DNA from: Afipia sp.
Lineage (GTDB): Bacteria; Pseudomonadota; Alphaproteobacteria; Rhizobiales; Xanthobacteraceae
DNA length: 64,000 nt
Assembly (NCBI GenBank): GCA_017308575.1
Contig: JAFKEQ010000001.1
Location: forward strand, 248,001 to 312,000
Direction of reading: 5' to 3'
The notes under the pieces are model-generated. The model saw only the letters and a list, made by a program, of their open reading frames with translations, was not told where the DNA came from and searched no databases. The number at the start of each line of letters is the position of its first letter. Position 1 is the first letter of the stretch. A program made the position numbers and the translations under genes. Of this stretch, positions 10,193 to 19,974 are shown piece by piece.

Positions 10193-10193
10193 C

Positions 10194-11066
10194 TTACGCG
10201 ACGCTGTTAAAAAGCGCCGGGTCGAACCGTCCCTCGAATTCAAACGCGGCCGGGCCGGTCATCAGCACATGGTCGTCGCTCGCGCGCCATTCGATGGTCA
10301 GTTCGCCACCGGGCAGTGTCATATGAACGGTGCGCTCGGTGCGCCGCAGCCGCGCGGCCGCCACCGCCGTGGCGCAGGCCGCCGAGCCGCACGCCTTGGT
10401 CAGACCCGCGCCACGCTCCCATGTGCGCATCTCGATGTGCTCGCGGTCCACGATATGCGCCAGCGTGATGTTGGCGCGCTCCGGAAAGATCGGGTGATTT
10501 TCCAGAAGCGGCCCGAAGCGTTCGAGATCGTAGGCGTGAATATCGTCGACCCAGAAGATCGCATGCGGATTGCCCATGCTTACCACCGACGGCGAGTGGA
10601 GCACCGGTGCATCAATCGGCCCGACCTGCAATTCGATGTAACGCGTGTCGCGGAATTCCTCCGCCAGCGGAATGTCCTTCCAGCCGAACTTCGGTACGCC
10701 CATGTCCACGGTATAAAGGCCGGGCGACGGGCCCTGCCAGCAGTTGAGAAGTCCTGCCCGGGTTTCGAATGTCAGCGCGCTCTCGCCGGTTTCTCCGAAC
10801 ACCTGCCGCGCCACGCAGCGCATGCCGTTGCCGCAGGCCGCCGCCTCCGAGCCGTCATTGTTGAAGATCCGGATGAACGCGGCAGTGCCCTGAGCGCGCG
10901 GCGGCTGCAGCACCATCAGTTGATCGTAAGGCACGCCGGCAGGCGACGCGATGGCGCGCGCCTCGTCGGGGCTGACGGTCGCGCCCGAATCGCGCAAATC
11001 GAGAACGACGATCTCGTTACCGATGCCGTTCATCTTGGCGAAGGAATGGTTGGCCAGCGTGCTCAT
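10194..11066 (-). CDS. dapF: diaminopimelate epimerase
   Basis: A 290-residue two-base racemase that turns LL-diaminopimelate into the meso form for lysine and peptidoglycan. The two catalytic cysteines are in [10 protein letters not shown] and [10 protein letters not shown], and [17 protein letters not shown] is the standard N-terminus. [13 protein letters not shown] and ERGAGLT are further signatures. It heads a two-gene leftward unit with mtaB and faces the GyrI-like gene across a 183-bp divergent region. Confidence 0.97.
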   Translation of the reverse strand: MSTLANHSFAKMNGIGNEIVVLDLRDSGATVSPDEARAIASPAGVPYDQLMVLQPPRAQGTAAFIRIFNNDGSEAAACGNGMRCVARQVFGETGESALTFETRAGLLNCWQGPSPGLYTVDMGVPKFGWKDIPLAEEFRDTRYIELQVGPIDAPVLHSPSVVSMGNPHAIFWVDDIHAYDLERFGPLLENHPIFPERANITLAHIVDREHIEMRTWERGAGLTKACGSAACATAVAAARLRRTERTVHMTLPGGELTIEWRASDDHVLMTGPAAFEFEGRFDPALFNSVA

Positions 11067-11249
11067 GATACCGGCCTATATGGCGAATGCGGACGGACTT
11101 GACCAGAGCAGCGCGCGATCCGGCTGGAACGCGCCTCGCGATTGCCCAGTTTGGAACGCATGCCACACCGGTGAGGCGGTTCGTGATAGACTGCGTCTGC
11201 TTCGCCGCCGGACCGATCCGCCCCCCCTACCGCCCTCGGAGACCCTTGG

Positions 11250-11981
11250 ATGACGAATACCCGTGTTGCAGTTCTGGTCGTCCTGGCGCTGGTCGTCGCG
11301 GCCGCGGTCTGGAGCAAAATGCCCGCCAACGCGCCCACGGGGACCGTCCCGCCGCCGGCCAGCCCGGCAGCACCCGCTCCGGCTCCGGCAGCGCCTCCCC
11401 CCGCACCGGCGGCCCCCGCAGCCGAAGCCCCGCCAGCACCCGCCCCTGCGCCACCTCCAGCAGCAGCCCCCGCGGCGGAAGCTCCCGCGACTCCGCCCGC
11501 CGCGCCGAGTGCGCAGGCCGCCGATCCGTTCGGCGAACAGCAGACGCTGACCGCGAAGAAAGTGGTGATCGTGAAAGGTTCGGCGTCATGGGATTCCGCC
11601 TTCGACACGCTGGTGGGATCGCTGAAGACACTGTCGAGCCTGCTCGCCCAGCAGGGTATCAAGCCCGCCGGTCCATCACTGATCGTCTACACCTCGACCG
11701 ACGATGCAGGATTCACCTATCAGGCAGAGATTCCCGTCGATCAGGAGCCGAAGACTCTCGGCAAAGGCATGAGCATCGGCATGTCGCCGGAAGGCCCGAC
11801 GCTGAAGTTCATCCATCGCGGTTCATACGACAACATGGACAACACGTATGAAGCGATCACCAATCACCTCGACGACAAGAAGCTCGAAGCGAAGGACACG
11901 TTCATCGAGGAATACGTCACCGACCCGCTGACGACGAGCGAAGACAAGCTCGTCATCAACGTGTTCGTCCCGCTCAAGTAA
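11250..11981 (+). CDS. membrane-anchored protein with Pro/Ala-rich linker and GyrI-like C-terminal domain
   Basis: A 243-residue protein. Residues 5-22 form one hydrophobic helix; residues 29-88 are almost only Pro and Ala with a few Glu, an extended linker; residues 100-243 resemble the GyrI-like/AraC effector-binding fold (paired halves, GPSLIVYTSTDDAGFTYQAEIPVD, LKFIHRGSYDNMDNTYEAI, ending in short beta strands). The fold usually binds small hydrophobic or cationic ligands. With an N-terminal anchor the domain would be periplasmic. GGAG precedes the ATG. The SIMPL gene follows 15 bp later, so the two are probably co-transcribed. The ligand is unknown. Confidence 0.72.
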   Translation: MTNTRVAVLVVLALVVAAAVWSKMPANAPTGTVPPPASPAAPAPAPAAPPPAPAAPAAEAPPAPAPAPPPAAAPAAEAPATPPAAPSAQAADPFGEQQTLTAKKVVIVKGSASWDSAFDTLVGSLKTLSSLLAQQGIKPAGPSLIVYTSTDDAGFTYQAEIPVDQEPKTLGKGMSIGMSPEGPTLKFIHRGSYDNMDNTYEAITNHLDDKKLEAKDTFIEEYVTDPLTTSEDKLVINVFVPLK

Positions 11982-11996
11982 AACCGGAGTGCCGCC

Positions 11997-12698
11997 ATGC
12001 AGGTCCGCACAATCGCCGCCGCTGTCGTCCTTGCCGTCTCGGCATCATCCGCATTCGCGCAGGCCAGCCCGCCGACCATTTCGGTCACCGGCGAAGCCTC
12101 GATCTCGGTGCCGCCGGATCTGGCGCAGATCGACAGCGGCGTGACCACCGAGGCCAAGACCGCACGCGAAGCTTCCGAGGCCAACAACAAGGCGATGGGC
12201 GTGGTGCTGCTGGCGTTGAAAAACGCAGGCATCGCGGAGAAGGACTACCAGACCTCCCGGCTCTCCCTGTCGCCGCAGAGCGCACCGGGCCGCAATCCCA
12301 ACGCACCGTTCCAGATCATCGGCTACCGCGCCAGCAACCGGATCACCGTCACCATCCGCGACGTCACCAAGGTCGCCGACACGATCGACGTGCTGGTCGG
12401 CTCCGGCGCCAACGAGATCAGCGGCATCAGCTTCATGGTGGCGAAGGCTTCCAAGCTGCTCGATGACGCCCGCGTGGAAGCCATCGCCGACGCCAAACGC
12501 AAGGCGGATATTTACGCACAGGCCGCCAATGCGACGGTCGGCACGCCGATCAGCATTTCGGAGGAAACCGCGCCGGGCCCCGTTCCTTATCGCAAGATGT
12601 CGGCAGGGATCGCAGCTTCCGCGCCGGTGGCACAGGGCGAAGAGACGCTGCGCGTGAGCGTCAGCGTCTCGTATGAGCTGAAACCGAAGGGGCAGTAA
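11997..12698 (+). CDS. periplasmic SIMPL-domain (DUF541) protein
   Basis: A 233-residue exported protein: signal peptide about residues 1-21 (cleavage near AFAQA), then the SIMPL/DUF541 domain with ISVTGEASISVPPDLAQI, the long helix with REASEANNKAM and a C-terminal SVSVSYEL strand. Relatives such as BP26/OMP28 form large ring-shaped oligomers in the periplasm or outer membrane; the exact role is unsettled. GGAG lies before the ATG. It follows the anchored GyrI-like gene within 15 bp, suggesting a shared envelope role. Confidence 0.85.
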   Translation: MQVRTIAAAVVLAVSASSAFAQASPPTISVTGEASISVPPDLAQIDSGVTTEAKTAREASEANNKAMGVVLLALKNAGIAEKDYQTSRLSLSPQSAPGRNPNAPFQIIGYRASNRITVTIRDVTKVADTIDVLVGSGANEISGISFMVAKASKLLDDARVEAIADAKRKADIYAQAANATVGTPISISEETAPGPVPYRKMSAGIAASAPVAQGEETLRVSVSVSYELKPKGQ

Positions 12699-12703
12699 CT
12701 CCC

Positions 12704-12825
12704 GTCATTGCGAGGAGCGCAGCGACGAAGCAATCCATCCGCTCGTCATGCCCGGGCTTGACCCGGGCATCCATCTGAAAAAGCCTTCTTAAAAGATGGA
12801 TTGCCGGGTCAAGCCCGGCAATGAC
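12704..12825. repeat. composite intergenic repeat (GTCATTGCGAGGAGC half plus GGGTCAAGCCCGGCAATGAC half)
   Basis: The left part matches the GTCATTGCGAGGAGC...GAAGCAATCC family, the right part the family at 22621 (GATTGCCGGGTCAAGCCCGG, ending ATGAC). It looks like one element nested in or recombined with another. Confidence 0.75.
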
Positions 12826-12847
12826 AAATTAGATTTTGTGGCCAGCT

Positions 12848-13906
12848 TTAAATCTCGAACACCTGCCCCGGCTGCAGCGCCAGAAATCTGTCGCGCGGCA
12901 CCTTCGCCGCATCGAGCGCATCCGCCAGCGCCTTCACCGGCGCGTCGATGGCCTCGTCCGTTAACTGGAACGTGCCGTGATGATGCGCGAGCGCAATGTC
13001 CGCGCCGCAGTCGGCCAGCGCCTTCACCGCATCGTCCGGATTCATGTGCATGTCGCGCATGAACCAGCGCGGCTCATAAGCACCGATCGGCAGCGTCGCC
13101 GCGCGCAACGGACCATGCGCCTCACGCACCTTGCGGAAATGCGTGCCGGTACCGTAGCCCGAATCGCAGACCAGATAGATTTTTCCCGCGGGCGTCTCCA
13201 GCACGAAGCTGGCCCACAGCGCCTTGTTGCGGTCGAACAGCCCGCGCGCGGTCCAGTGCCGCGTCGGCACCAGCGTGACGGCCACGCCGTTGCCGATCTC
13301 GACGCGGTCGTTCCAGTCGAACGCCTCGACGCGCACCGCATCGTCCGTGGATTTGATGGTGACGTCGTTGCCGAGCGGCGTGATGACACGCGGCGAAAAC
13401 TTCGCAGCGAGTTTCGATAGCGTGCGCATGTCGAGATGATCGTAATGGCCGTGCGAGACCAGCACCGCGTCGATCGGCGGCAATTTATCGAAGGGCACGC
13501 CGGGATCGTTGACCCGCTTCGGCCCGGCGAAGGAGAACGGCGAACAGCGCTCCGACCAGACCGGATCGACCAGAATGTTGAGGCCCGCGGTCTGGATCAG
13601 CCAGCTTGCGTGGCCGATGAACGAAAACCGCACCTTGGGGCCTATGACCTGCGGCGGCGGCGTGTCTGAATAGGGGCTCGGCGCCCGGTCCGGCCATTTG
13701 GCCTGGTTCCGCGTGGTCTGCCAGCGCAGCACCTCCCAGAGCTTCTTGGGCGGCGCGCCGTCAGGGTCGAAGAAATAGGTTCCGTCGAAATGATCGGACG
13801 GCGGGCCGGCATAGGTTTTCATGCGGGAAATCCAGACGGAGGGCAGCCCCACGGCAACCGCCGCACCGGCAAACAGACCGAAAAGGCGGCGGCGGGTGAC
13901 TTTCAT
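12848..13906 (-). CDS. Tat-exported MBL-fold metallo-hydrolase (UlaG / NAPE-PLD-like)
   Basis: A 352-residue protein. The N-terminus has a twin-arginine motif (TRRRLFGLF) and a hydrophobic stretch to about residue 25, so it is probably exported folded. The metal-binding HGHYDHLD motif, VRFSFIGHASWLIQT, LVPTRHWTARG, CDSGYG and LAHHHGTFQLTDE match the lactonase/NAPE-phospholipase D-like branch. The substrate cannot be told; a phosphodiesterase or lactonase role is possible. The ATG at 13906 starts the Tat signal; the longer open frame to 14560 runs antisense into ffh and is rejected. Confidence 0.85.
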   Translation of the reverse strand: MKVTRRRLFGLFAGAAVAVGLPSVWISRMKTYAGPPSDHFDGTYFFDPDGAPPKKLWEVLRWQTTRNQAKWPDRAPSPYSDTPPPQVIGPKVRFSFIGHASWLIQTAGLNILVDPVWSERCSPFSFAGPKRVNDPGVPFDKLPPIDAVLVSHGHYDHLDMRTLSKLAAKFSPRVITPLGNDVTIKSTDDAVRVEAFDWNDRVEIGNGVAVTLVPTRHWTARGLFDRNKALWASFVLETPAGKIYLVCDSGYGTGTHFRKVREAHGPLRAATLPIGAYEPRWFMRDMHMNPDDAVKALADCGADIALAHHHGTFQLTDEAIDAPVKALADALDAAKVPRDRFLALQPGQVFEI

Positions 13907-14174
13907 GGGCTCCGATTGGCCAGAACGGCCGTTTCGGGCAACAGTTAGGGTCCGCTCCCCGGGAACGCAACCCGCCCCGAAATCAGCGTTTTCCGCTCCT
14001 TTCTTGACTTTCCGGGCGTCTGGGGGTTTAACCGCGCCACTTCTCGGAAAGATTTTCTTTTCGACCCGCCGCCCGGTGCTGGATGCCGGAGGCCAACGCC
14101 CGACAGCGCTGTGCGCCCTCGGGCGCAAACGTGTTTGGAATTTCATCTCCTTCGGGAGCAACAGGTAGGCCGCG

Positions 14175-15698
14175 ATGTTCGACAATCTGTCGGAACGACT
14201 TGGAGGCATCCTCGACCGGCTGACGGGGCGCGGCGCGCTGTCCGAAGCCGATGTCGATGCCGCCATGCGCGAAATCCGTCGCGCCCTGCTTGAGGCCGAC
14301 GTCGCGCTCGAAGTCGTACGCTCGTTCACCGACAAGGTGCGCGAACAGGCTATCGGTGCCACGGTGGTCAAGTCGGTCACCCCCGGCCAGATGGTGGTGA
14401 AGATCGTCCACGACCAACTCGTGGAGACGCTCGGCGCCGACGACCAGCTCATCGATCTCAATGCGCCCGCGCCCGTCGCCATCATGATGGTCGGCCTGCA
14501 GGGCTCCGGTAAGACGACGACCACCGCCAAGCTCGCGCGGCGCATGACCCAGCGCGACAAGAAAAAGGTGCTGATGGCGTCGCTCGACGTCTATCGCCCG
14601 GCCGCGCAGGAACAGCTTGCGGTGCTCGGCCGCGATCTCTCCATCGAAACGCTGCCCATCGTCGCAGGCCAGCAGCCGGTGCAGATCGCGCAGCGCGCGC
14701 TGCAGGCGGGCAAGCTCGGCGGCTACGACGTCGTGCTGCTCGACACCGCGGGCCGCACCACCCTCGACGAACAGATGATGACGGAAGCCGCGGAGGTGAA
14801 AGCCGCCGCGAAACCGCATGAAATCCTGCTGGTCGCCGACTCGCTGACCGGTCAGGACGCCGTCAATCTCGCACGCGCCTTCGATCAGCGCGTCGGCCTC
14901 ACCGGCATTGCGCTGACCCGCGTGGATGGCGACGGCCGCGGCGGCGCCGCGCTCTCGATGCGCGCGGTCACCGGCAAGCCGATCAAGCTGATCGGCACCG
15001 GCGAAAAGACCGACGCGCTGGAAGACTTCCACCCCTCGCGCATCGCGGGCCGCATTCTCGGCATGGGCGACGTGGTGTCGCTGGTTGAAAAAGCCGCCGC
15101 ACATATCGACGCCGAGAAAGCCGCGCGCGTCGCCGAGAAAATGCGCAAGGGCAAGTTCGATCTTGCCGACCTGCGCGATCAGCTTGCGCAGATGCAGACC
15201 ATGGGCGGTCTTGGCGGGCTGATGGGCATGATGCCCGGCATCGCCAAGATGAAGAACCAGCTCGCCGCCGCCAATCTGGACGACAAGGTCGTCAAGCGTC
15301 AGATGGCGGTGATCGATTCCATGACGCGCGAAGAGCGCAAGAATCCCGACATCCTCAAGGCCAGCCGCAAGAAGCGCATCGCCGCAGGCGCGGGCCTCAA
15401 GGTCGAGGAAGTCAACAAGCTGCTCAAGATGCACCGGAACATGGCCGACATGATGAAGGCCATGGGATCGGGCAAGCGCGGCCCGCTGGCGGGCATGGCG
15501 CAGATGATGGGTCTGGGCGGCGGCATACCCTCGCCCGAGCAGATGAAAGAGCTTGCAGCGAAGATGCCCGGCGGACTGCCGCAGGGCGCGTCACTGCCGA
15601 AAGATTTTCCAAATCTTCCAGGATCCGGCCTTCCGGGGCTTGGGAAACCGACACTGCCGGGCCTCGGCGGATTTCCGGGGATCGGCAAGAAGAAATAG
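14175..15698 (+). CDS. ffh: signal recognition particle protein Ffh (SRP54)
   Basis: A 507-residue GTPase that binds signal sequences with 4.5S RNA and targets ribosomes to the membrane via FtsY. N domain about 1-95; G domain with P-loop GLQGSGKTTTTAKLA, DVYRPAAQEQL, DTAGR and TRVDGDGRGGAAL; the methionine-rich M domain from about residue 325 (MGGLGGLMGMMPGIAKM, then MHRNMADMMKAMGSGKRGPLAG) has the RNA-binding SGxG type turn. The C-terminal tail is Gly/Pro/Leu-rich and longer than in E. coli. It heads the ffh-rpsP-rimM-trmD-rplS cluster. Confidence 0.97.
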   Translation: MFDNLSERLGGILDRLTGRGALSEADVDAAMREIRRALLEADVALEVVRSFTDKVREQAIGATVVKSVTPGQMVVKIVHDQLVETLGADDQLIDLNAPAPVAIMMVGLQGSGKTTTTAKLARRMTQRDKKKVLMASLDVYRPAAQEQLAVLGRDLSIETLPIVAGQQPVQIAQRALQAGKLGGYDVVLLDTAGRTTLDEQMMTEAAEVKAAAKPHEILLVADSLTGQDAVNLARAFDQRVGLTGIALTRVDGDGRGGAALSMRAVTGKPIKLIGTGEKTDALEDFHPSRIAGRILGMGDVVSLVEKAAAHIDAEKAARVAEKMRKGKFDLADLRDQLAQMQTMGGLGGLMGMMPGIAKMKNQLAAANLDDKVVKRQMAVIDSMTREERKNPDILKASRKKRIAAGAGLKVEEVNKLLKMHRNMADMMKAMGSGKRGPLAGMAQMMGLGGGIPSPEQMKELAAKMPGGLPQGASLPKDFPNLPGSGLPGLGKPTLPGLGGFPGIGKKK

Positions 15699-15742
15699 CC
15701 GAACAGTTTTCACATCATTCGAACACACCAACGGAGAAATAA

Positions 15743-16069
15743 ATGTCAGTCGTTATCCGCCTCGCCCGCGCAGGCACCAAGAAGCGCCCGGTCTATCACG
15801 TCGTCGTCGCCGACTCGCGCTTTCCCCGCGATGGCCGCTTCATCGAGCGCCTCGGCCACTTCAACCCGCTGCTGCCGAAGGACAGCGATCTTCGCCTCAA
15901 GCTCGACATGGAGAAGGTGAAGTCCTGGCTCGCCAAGGGTGCGCAGCCGTCGGACCGCGTGATGCGCTTCCTCGATGCTGCCGGCGTTGCGAAGCGTACC
16001 GCGCGCAACAACCCCGAGAAGGCCGTGCCGCGCAAGGAGCGCAAGGCCGCCGCTGAAGCCGCCAAGTAA
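15743..16069 (+). CDS. rpsP: 30S ribosomal protein S16
   Basis: A 108-residue S16 protein: [37 protein letters not shown] is the conserved N-terminal half, and the tail is a basic Lys/Ala/Glu extension common in alphaproteobacteria. It assembles early into the body of the small subunit. GGAG lies before the ATG at 15743, 44 bp after ffh. rimM starts 12 bp downstream. Confidence 0.97.
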   Translation: MSVVIRLARAGTKKRPVYHVVVADSRFPRDGRFIERLGHFNPLLPKDSDLRLKLDMEKVKSWLAKGAQPSDRVMRFLDAAGVAKRTARNNPEKAVPRKERKAAAEAAK

Positions 16070-16081
16070 TCGCATTTCGCA

Positions 16082-16615
16082 GTGACGCGCGATCCGCGCA
16101 TCTGCGTTGCACGAATCGGCGCCGCGCACGGTGTGCGCGGCGAAGTGAAGTTGTGGCCCTTTACCGAAGACCCGATGGCGGTCATCGACTACGGGCCGCT
16201 CACCAGCAAGGACGGCGCGCGCCAGTTTGAGGTGGTGCGCGCCCGGATCGCCAAGGATCACCTTGTTGCTGTGCTCAAGGGCATCGCGACACGCGACGAC
16301 GCCGAGCGCGTCAACGGCATCGAACTCTACATTCCGCGCGACCGGCTGCCGCCGACCGAGGCGGGCGAGTATTATCACGCCGACCTGATCGGGCTGCGCG
16401 CCATCGACTCCGCAGGCGCGGAGATCGGCAAGGTTCTGGCGATCCATAATTTCGGCGCGGGCGACATCATCGAAATCACGCCCGCGCGCGGCCCGACATT
16501 GCTGCTGCCGTTCCACGATGCGGTGGTGCCGACGGTCGATCTCGACAACGGCCACATCGTGCTCGTGATGCCGCAGGAGATCGACGGCGATTCTCCGCAA
16601 AACGCGGATATCTGA
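16082..16615 (+). CDS. rimM: ribosome maturation factor RimM
   Basis: A 177-residue 16S-processing factor that binds S19 in the 30S head. The N-terminal beta-barrel has [24 protein letters not shown], and the C-terminal PRC-barrel has [11 protein letters not shown] and [11 protein letters not shown]. It starts with GTG at 16082, 12 bp after rpsP; no ATG is suitably placed. The short spacings to rpsP and trmD indicate a single mRNA. Confidence 0.94.
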   Translation: MTRDPRICVARIGAAHGVRGEVKLWPFTEDPMAVIDYGPLTSKDGARQFEVVRARIAKDHLVAVLKGIATRDDAERVNGIELYIPRDRLPPTEAGEYYHADLIGLRAIDSAGAEIGKVLAIHNFGAGDIIEITPARGPTLLLPFHDAVVPTVDLDNGHIVLVMPQEIDGDSPQNADI

Positions 16616-16632
16616 ACCGGGATACCCGACCC

Positions 16633-17361
16633 ATGTGGCGTGCCACCCTGCTCACGCTGTTTCCGGAGATGTTTCCCGGCCCGCTCGGCATCAGCCTCGC
16701 GGGACGTGCGCTGTCATCCGGCATCTGGGCCCTCGACGCCCGCGACATCCGCGATGCCGCCATCGACAAACATCGCAGCGTCGATGATACGCCCGCGGGC
16801 GGCGGACCCGGCATGGTGCTGCGCGCCGATATTCTCGCCTCAGCCATCGATGCCGTGCCCCGCGTGCCCCGCCAGCCGCGCCTGCTGATGAGCCCGCGCG
16901 GTCGGCCACTGACCCAGTCCCGGGTGGCGGACCTTGCCGCCGGCCCCGGCCCCCTGATCGTCTGCGGCCGGTTCGAAGGAGTGGACCAGCGGGTTATCGA
17001 AGCCCGCCAGCTCGAGGAAGTCTCCATCGGGGATTATGTGCTCTCCGGCGGGGAAATCGCCGCCATGGCCCTGCTGGACGCCTGCGTGCGCCTTCTGCCG
17101 GGGGTGATGGGGAAGCTAAGCTCCGGCACCGACGAGAGTTTTTCCGACGGTCTGCTGGAATATCCGCAATACACCCGTCCCCAAGCCTTCGAGGGCCGGG
17201 AGATCCCGGATATTCTGACCTCGGGGAACCACGCCCGGATCGAAGCCTGGCGGCGGGCCGAGGCCGAGGCCCTGACCCAGGCCCGGCGGCCGGACCTGTG
17301 GGCCGCCCGGACTGCCGAAAACGACGTCTCCCGGTCACCAAAAAACACGACGAAAGGGTGA
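16633..17361 (+). CDS. trmD: tRNA (guanine-37-N1)-methyltransferase
   Basis: A 242-residue SPOUT enzyme that methylates G37 next to the anticodon and prevents +1 frameshifts. The knot region shows [21 protein letters not shown] and the SAM-binding [16 protein letters not shown] is the conserved C-terminal domain entry. The ATG at 16633 is 17 bp after rimM. A 102-bp gap follows before rplS, possibly with its own promoter. Confidence 0.97.
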   Translation: MWRATLLTLFPEMFPGPLGISLAGRALSSGIWALDARDIRDAAIDKHRSVDDTPAGGGPGMVLRADILASAIDAVPRVPRQPRLLMSPRGRPLTQSRVADLAAGPGPLIVCGRFEGVDQRVIEARQLEEVSIGDYVLSGGEIAAMALLDACVRLLPGVMGKLSSGTDESFSDGLLEYPQYTRPQAFEGREIPDILTSGNHARIEAWRRAEAEALTQARRPDLWAARTAENDVSRSPKNTTKG

Positions 17362-17463
17362 CAACTCGCCGCTAATGGCGTATAGGACCGCCCAATCCGT
17401 GCATATGCTGGATACGAATTTCCGCGCAGCCCCTTCCGGGCGCGCCGCCGATGGAGTTTTGCG

Positions 17464-17862
17464 ATGGACATCATTCAACAGATCGACAAGGAGCAGCTCG
17501 ACAAGCTGTCCGCCGGAAAGACCATTCCCGACTTCGGACCGGGCGACACTGTGATCGTCAATGTGAAGGTCGTCGAAGGCGAGCGTTCGCGCGTGCAGGC
17601 CTATGAAGGCGTTTGCATTGGACGTCATGGCGGCGGCATCCACGAGAGCTTCACCGTGCGCAAGATTTCCTACGGCGAAGGCGTGGAGCGTGTGTTCCCG
17701 ATCTACTCGCCGATGATCGACTCGATCAAGCTCGTGCGCCGCGGCAAGGTGCGTCGCGCCAAGCTGTATTACCTGCGCGGCCTGCGCGGCAAGTCGGCGC
17801 GCATCGTCGAGAAGCAGGACAATCGCGACAAGGACGCGCCGAAGGCTGCTGCCGGCGCGTAA
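17464..17862 (+). CDS. rplS: 50S ribosomal protein L19
   Basis: A 132-residue L19 protein located at the 30S-50S interface. [29 protein letters not shown] and the basic [23 protein letters not shown] are diagnostic. The tail beyond residue 118 is Lys/Asp/Ala-rich. GGAG lies before the ATG. It ends the operon, with a strong terminator 22 bp after the stop. Confidence 0.97.
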   Translation: MDIIQQIDKEQLDKLSAGKTIPDFGPGDTVIVNVKVVEGERSRVQAYEGVCIGRHGGGIHESFTVRKISYGEGVERVFPIYSPMIDSIKLVRRGKVRRAKLYYLRGLRGKSARIVEKQDNRDKDAPKAAAGA

Positions 17863-17884
17863 CCGCGCGACCATCGACGGTTTC

Positions 17885-17916
17885 AAAAAAGCGCGGTGCC
17901 TCACCGCGCTTTTTTA
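17885..17916. terminator. bidirectional rho-independent terminator, rplS / VOC gene
   Basis: The stem GCGCGGTG / CACCGCGC has A6 before and T7 after it, so it serves both rplS and the convergent VOC gene. Confidence 0.88.
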
Positions 17917-17940
17917 TTAATGCGATTTGTTGGACCGCGC

Positions 17941-18354
17941 CTATTTCTGCGCAAGCGGACCGTTCATGATCCAGCGGTGGCCGAACGGATCGCGCAAGAT
18001 CGCGGTTCGCGTGCCCCAGAACGAATAGGTCGGCGAGACTTCGCCTTTTGCGCCGAGTTTCGTGGCACGCTCGAACACCTCGTCCACCTGTTCGGCAGTG
18101 GCGAATTCAAGCGACACCGACATGGTGACGGGCTCGCCCGGCAGCGGCATCCGCGCGGTGCCGAATTCGGGAAACGCATCGGACAGGAACAGTGCGCCGC
18201 CATTGATTTCAAGTTCGCAGTGCATGATGCGCAGTCCGTCCAGCGCCGGCATCAACGCCTTCTGCCGGGCGTCGAAGGCCGCCGTGTAGAACGCGATCGC
18301 GCCCGCGGCAGGCGAAACGGTCAGGTAGGGCGCAACCGGCGGGCGTGCGGACAT
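17941..18354 (-). CDS. VOC-family (PhnB/glyoxalase-like) protein
   Basis: A 137-residue vicinal-oxygen-chelate protein with two beta-alpha-beta-beta-beta halves: [19 protein letters not shown] at the start, [19 protein letters not shown] in the middle and [17 protein letters not shown] at the end. This PhnB-like pattern is found in many small enzymes and antibiotic-resistance-like proteins; it does not allow a specific substrate to be named. It lies between rplS and leuC on the opposite strand. Confidence 0.85.
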   Translation of the reverse strand: MSARPPVAPYLTVSPAAGAIAFYTAAFDARQKALMPALDGLRIMHCELEINGGALFLSDAFPEFGTARMPLPGEPVTMSVSLEFATAEQVDEVFERATKLGAKGEVSPTYSFWGTRTAILRDPFGHRWIMNGPLAQK

Positions 18355-18381
18355 TGTGCGATCCTGGTTAAGCAGCTATCT

Positions 18382-18424
18382 GGGAAGGATACTTTCCCCT
18401 TTTGGGTTAAGCGAGTAAAAAGGG
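18382..18424 (+). promoter_or_regulatory. overlapping hairpin arms in the leuC leader
   Basis: Two inverted repeats share bases: GGGAA/TTCCC (18382-18386 with 18394-18398) and CCCTTTT/AAAAGGG (18397-18403 with 18418-18424). They could form alternative hairpins in the 5' leader of leuC. No T-run or leader peptide was seen, so a regulatory role is only possible. Confidence 0.25.
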
Positions 18425-18489
18425 CGCACAAGTTACCGGCGGCCGGCAGGCGGCTGCGACCAACCATCGGACATGACGCGGACATCACA

Positions 18490-19899
18490 ATGACCAAGGC
18501 GACCACGCTTTACGACAAGATCTGGAACGATCATCTGGTAGACGAGCAGCCCGACGGCACCTGTCTGCTTTACATTGATCGGCATCTTGTCCACGAGGTG
18601 ACCTCGCCGCAGGCATTCGAGGGTCTGCGCAATTCAGGCCGTAAGGTGCGCGCGCCGCAGAAGACGCTCGCCGTGGTCGATCACAATGTGCCGACCACCG
18701 ACCGCTCCAAGCCGAACCCCGATCCGGAAAGCGCCGAGCAGATCGCCGCGCTCGCCGAGAACGCGCGCGAATTCGGCGTCGAGTATTTCAACGAATACGA
18801 CAAGCGTCAGGGCATCGTGCACGTGATCGGTCCTGAGCAGGGCTTCACCCTGCCCGGCACGACCATCGTCTGCGGCGACAGCCACACGTCGACGCACGGA
18901 GCGTTTGGCGCGCTGGCGCATGGCATCGGCACTTCTGAAGTCGAGCACGTGCTCGCCACGCAAACGCTGATCCAGAAGAAGGCGAAGAACATGCGCGCCG
19001 TGGTCGACGGCAAGCTGCCGGACGGCGTGACCGCGAAGGACATCATTCTGGCCATCATCGGCGAGATCGGTACCGCGGGCGGCACCGGCTACGTTCTGGA
19101 ATACGCGGGCGAAGCGATCCGCTCGCTGACCATGGAAGGCCGCATGACGGTCTGCAACATGTCGATCGAAGGCGGCGCGCGCGCCGGCCTGATCGCGCCG
19201 GACGAGAAGGCCTATGAATTCCTGAAGGACCGTCCGATGTCGCCCACAGGCGCGGCATGGGACGCCGGCATCCGCTACTGGGATACGCTGCGCACCGACG
19301 AGGGCGCGCATTTCGATCACGAAATTCGTCTCGACGCCGCGAAACTGCCGCCGATCGTGACCTGGGGCACATCGCCCGAAGACGTGATCTCCATCACCGG
19401 CGTCGTGCCGGACCCGGAGAAGATCGCGGACGAAGCCAAGCGCCTGTCGAAGGAACGCGCGCTGGCCTATATGGGCCTGAAGGCCGGCACCAGGATCACC
19501 GACATCAAACTCGACCGCGTGTTCATCGGCTCCTGCACCAACGGACGCATCGAGGATCTGCGCGCCGCTGCACAGGTCGTAAACGGCCACCATGTCAATG
19601 GCAACGTCAACGCGATGATCGTTCCGGGCTCCGGCCTCGTGAAGGAGCAGGCGGAAGCCGAAGGCCTCGACAAGATCTTCATCAAGGCCGGGTTCGAATG
19701 GCGTGAGCCGGGCTGCTCGATGTGCCTTGCGATGAATCCCGACAAGCTGTCGCCGGAAGAGCGTTGCGCATCCACCTCGAACCGCAACTTCGAAGGCCGT
19801 CAGGGCTTCAAGGGCCGTACCCATCTGGTGTCGCCCGCGATGGCGGCAGCCGCGGCGATTGCCGGACACTTTGTCGATGTCCGCGAGTGGCGCTCGTAA
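18490..19899 (+). CDS. leuC: 3-isopropylmalate dehydratase large subunit
   Basis: A 469-residue aconitase-family subunit that isomerises 2- to 3-isopropylmalate in leucine synthesis, paired with LeuD. The [4Fe-4S] ligands are the Cys in [12 protein letters not shown] and the two in [43 protein letters not shown] marks the substrate region (written here as one family signature block of adjacent short motifs: [13 protein letters not shown], then [14 protein letters not shown]). The ATG at 18490 begins [10 protein letters not shown], the normal N-terminus; the open frame runs further upstream but lacks homology. A strong terminator follows; leuD lies 2 kb downstream rather than adjacent. Confidence 0.97.
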   Translation: MTKATTLYDKIWNDHLVDEQPDGTCLLYIDRHLVHEVTSPQAFEGLRNSGRKVRAPQKTLAVVDHNVPTTDRSKPNPDPESAEQIAALAENAREFGVEYFNEYDKRQGIVHVIGPEQGFTLPGTTIVCGDSHTSTHGAFGALAHGIGTSEVEHVLATQTLIQKKAKNMRAVVDGKLPDGVTAKDIILAIIGEIGTAGGTGYVLEYAGEAIRSLTMEGRMTVCNMSIEGGARAGLIAPDEKAYEFLKDRPMSPTGAAWDAGIRYWDTLRTDEGAHFDHEIRLDAAKLPPIVTWGTSPEDVISITGVVPDPEKIADEAKRLSKERALAYMGLKAGTRITDIKLDRVFIGSCTNGRIEDLRAAAQVVNGHHVNGNVNAMIVPGSGLVKEQAEAEGLDKIFIKAGFEWREPGCSMCLAMNPDKLSPEERCASTSNRNFEGRQGFKGRTHLVSPAMAAAAAIAGHFVDVREWRS

Positions 19900-19921
19900 G
19901 CCTTCTCAATCGCATCAAATA

Positions 19922-19952
19922 AAAACAGGCGCCCTTTCGGGCGCCTGTTTTG
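19922..19952. terminator. bidirectional rho-independent terminator after leuC
   Basis: The stem CAGGCGCCC / GGGCGCCTG with loop TTTC has A-run before and T-run after; it also faces the convergent gene ending at 19975. Confidence 0.9.
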
Positions 19953-19974
19953 TTTTGATCTCTGTTTCGCGCGG

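Noticed and set aside
12848..14560. 570-codon minus-strand frame
   Set aside because: Only the part from ATG 13906 shows a Tat signal and hydrolase fold; the remainder is antisense to ffh.
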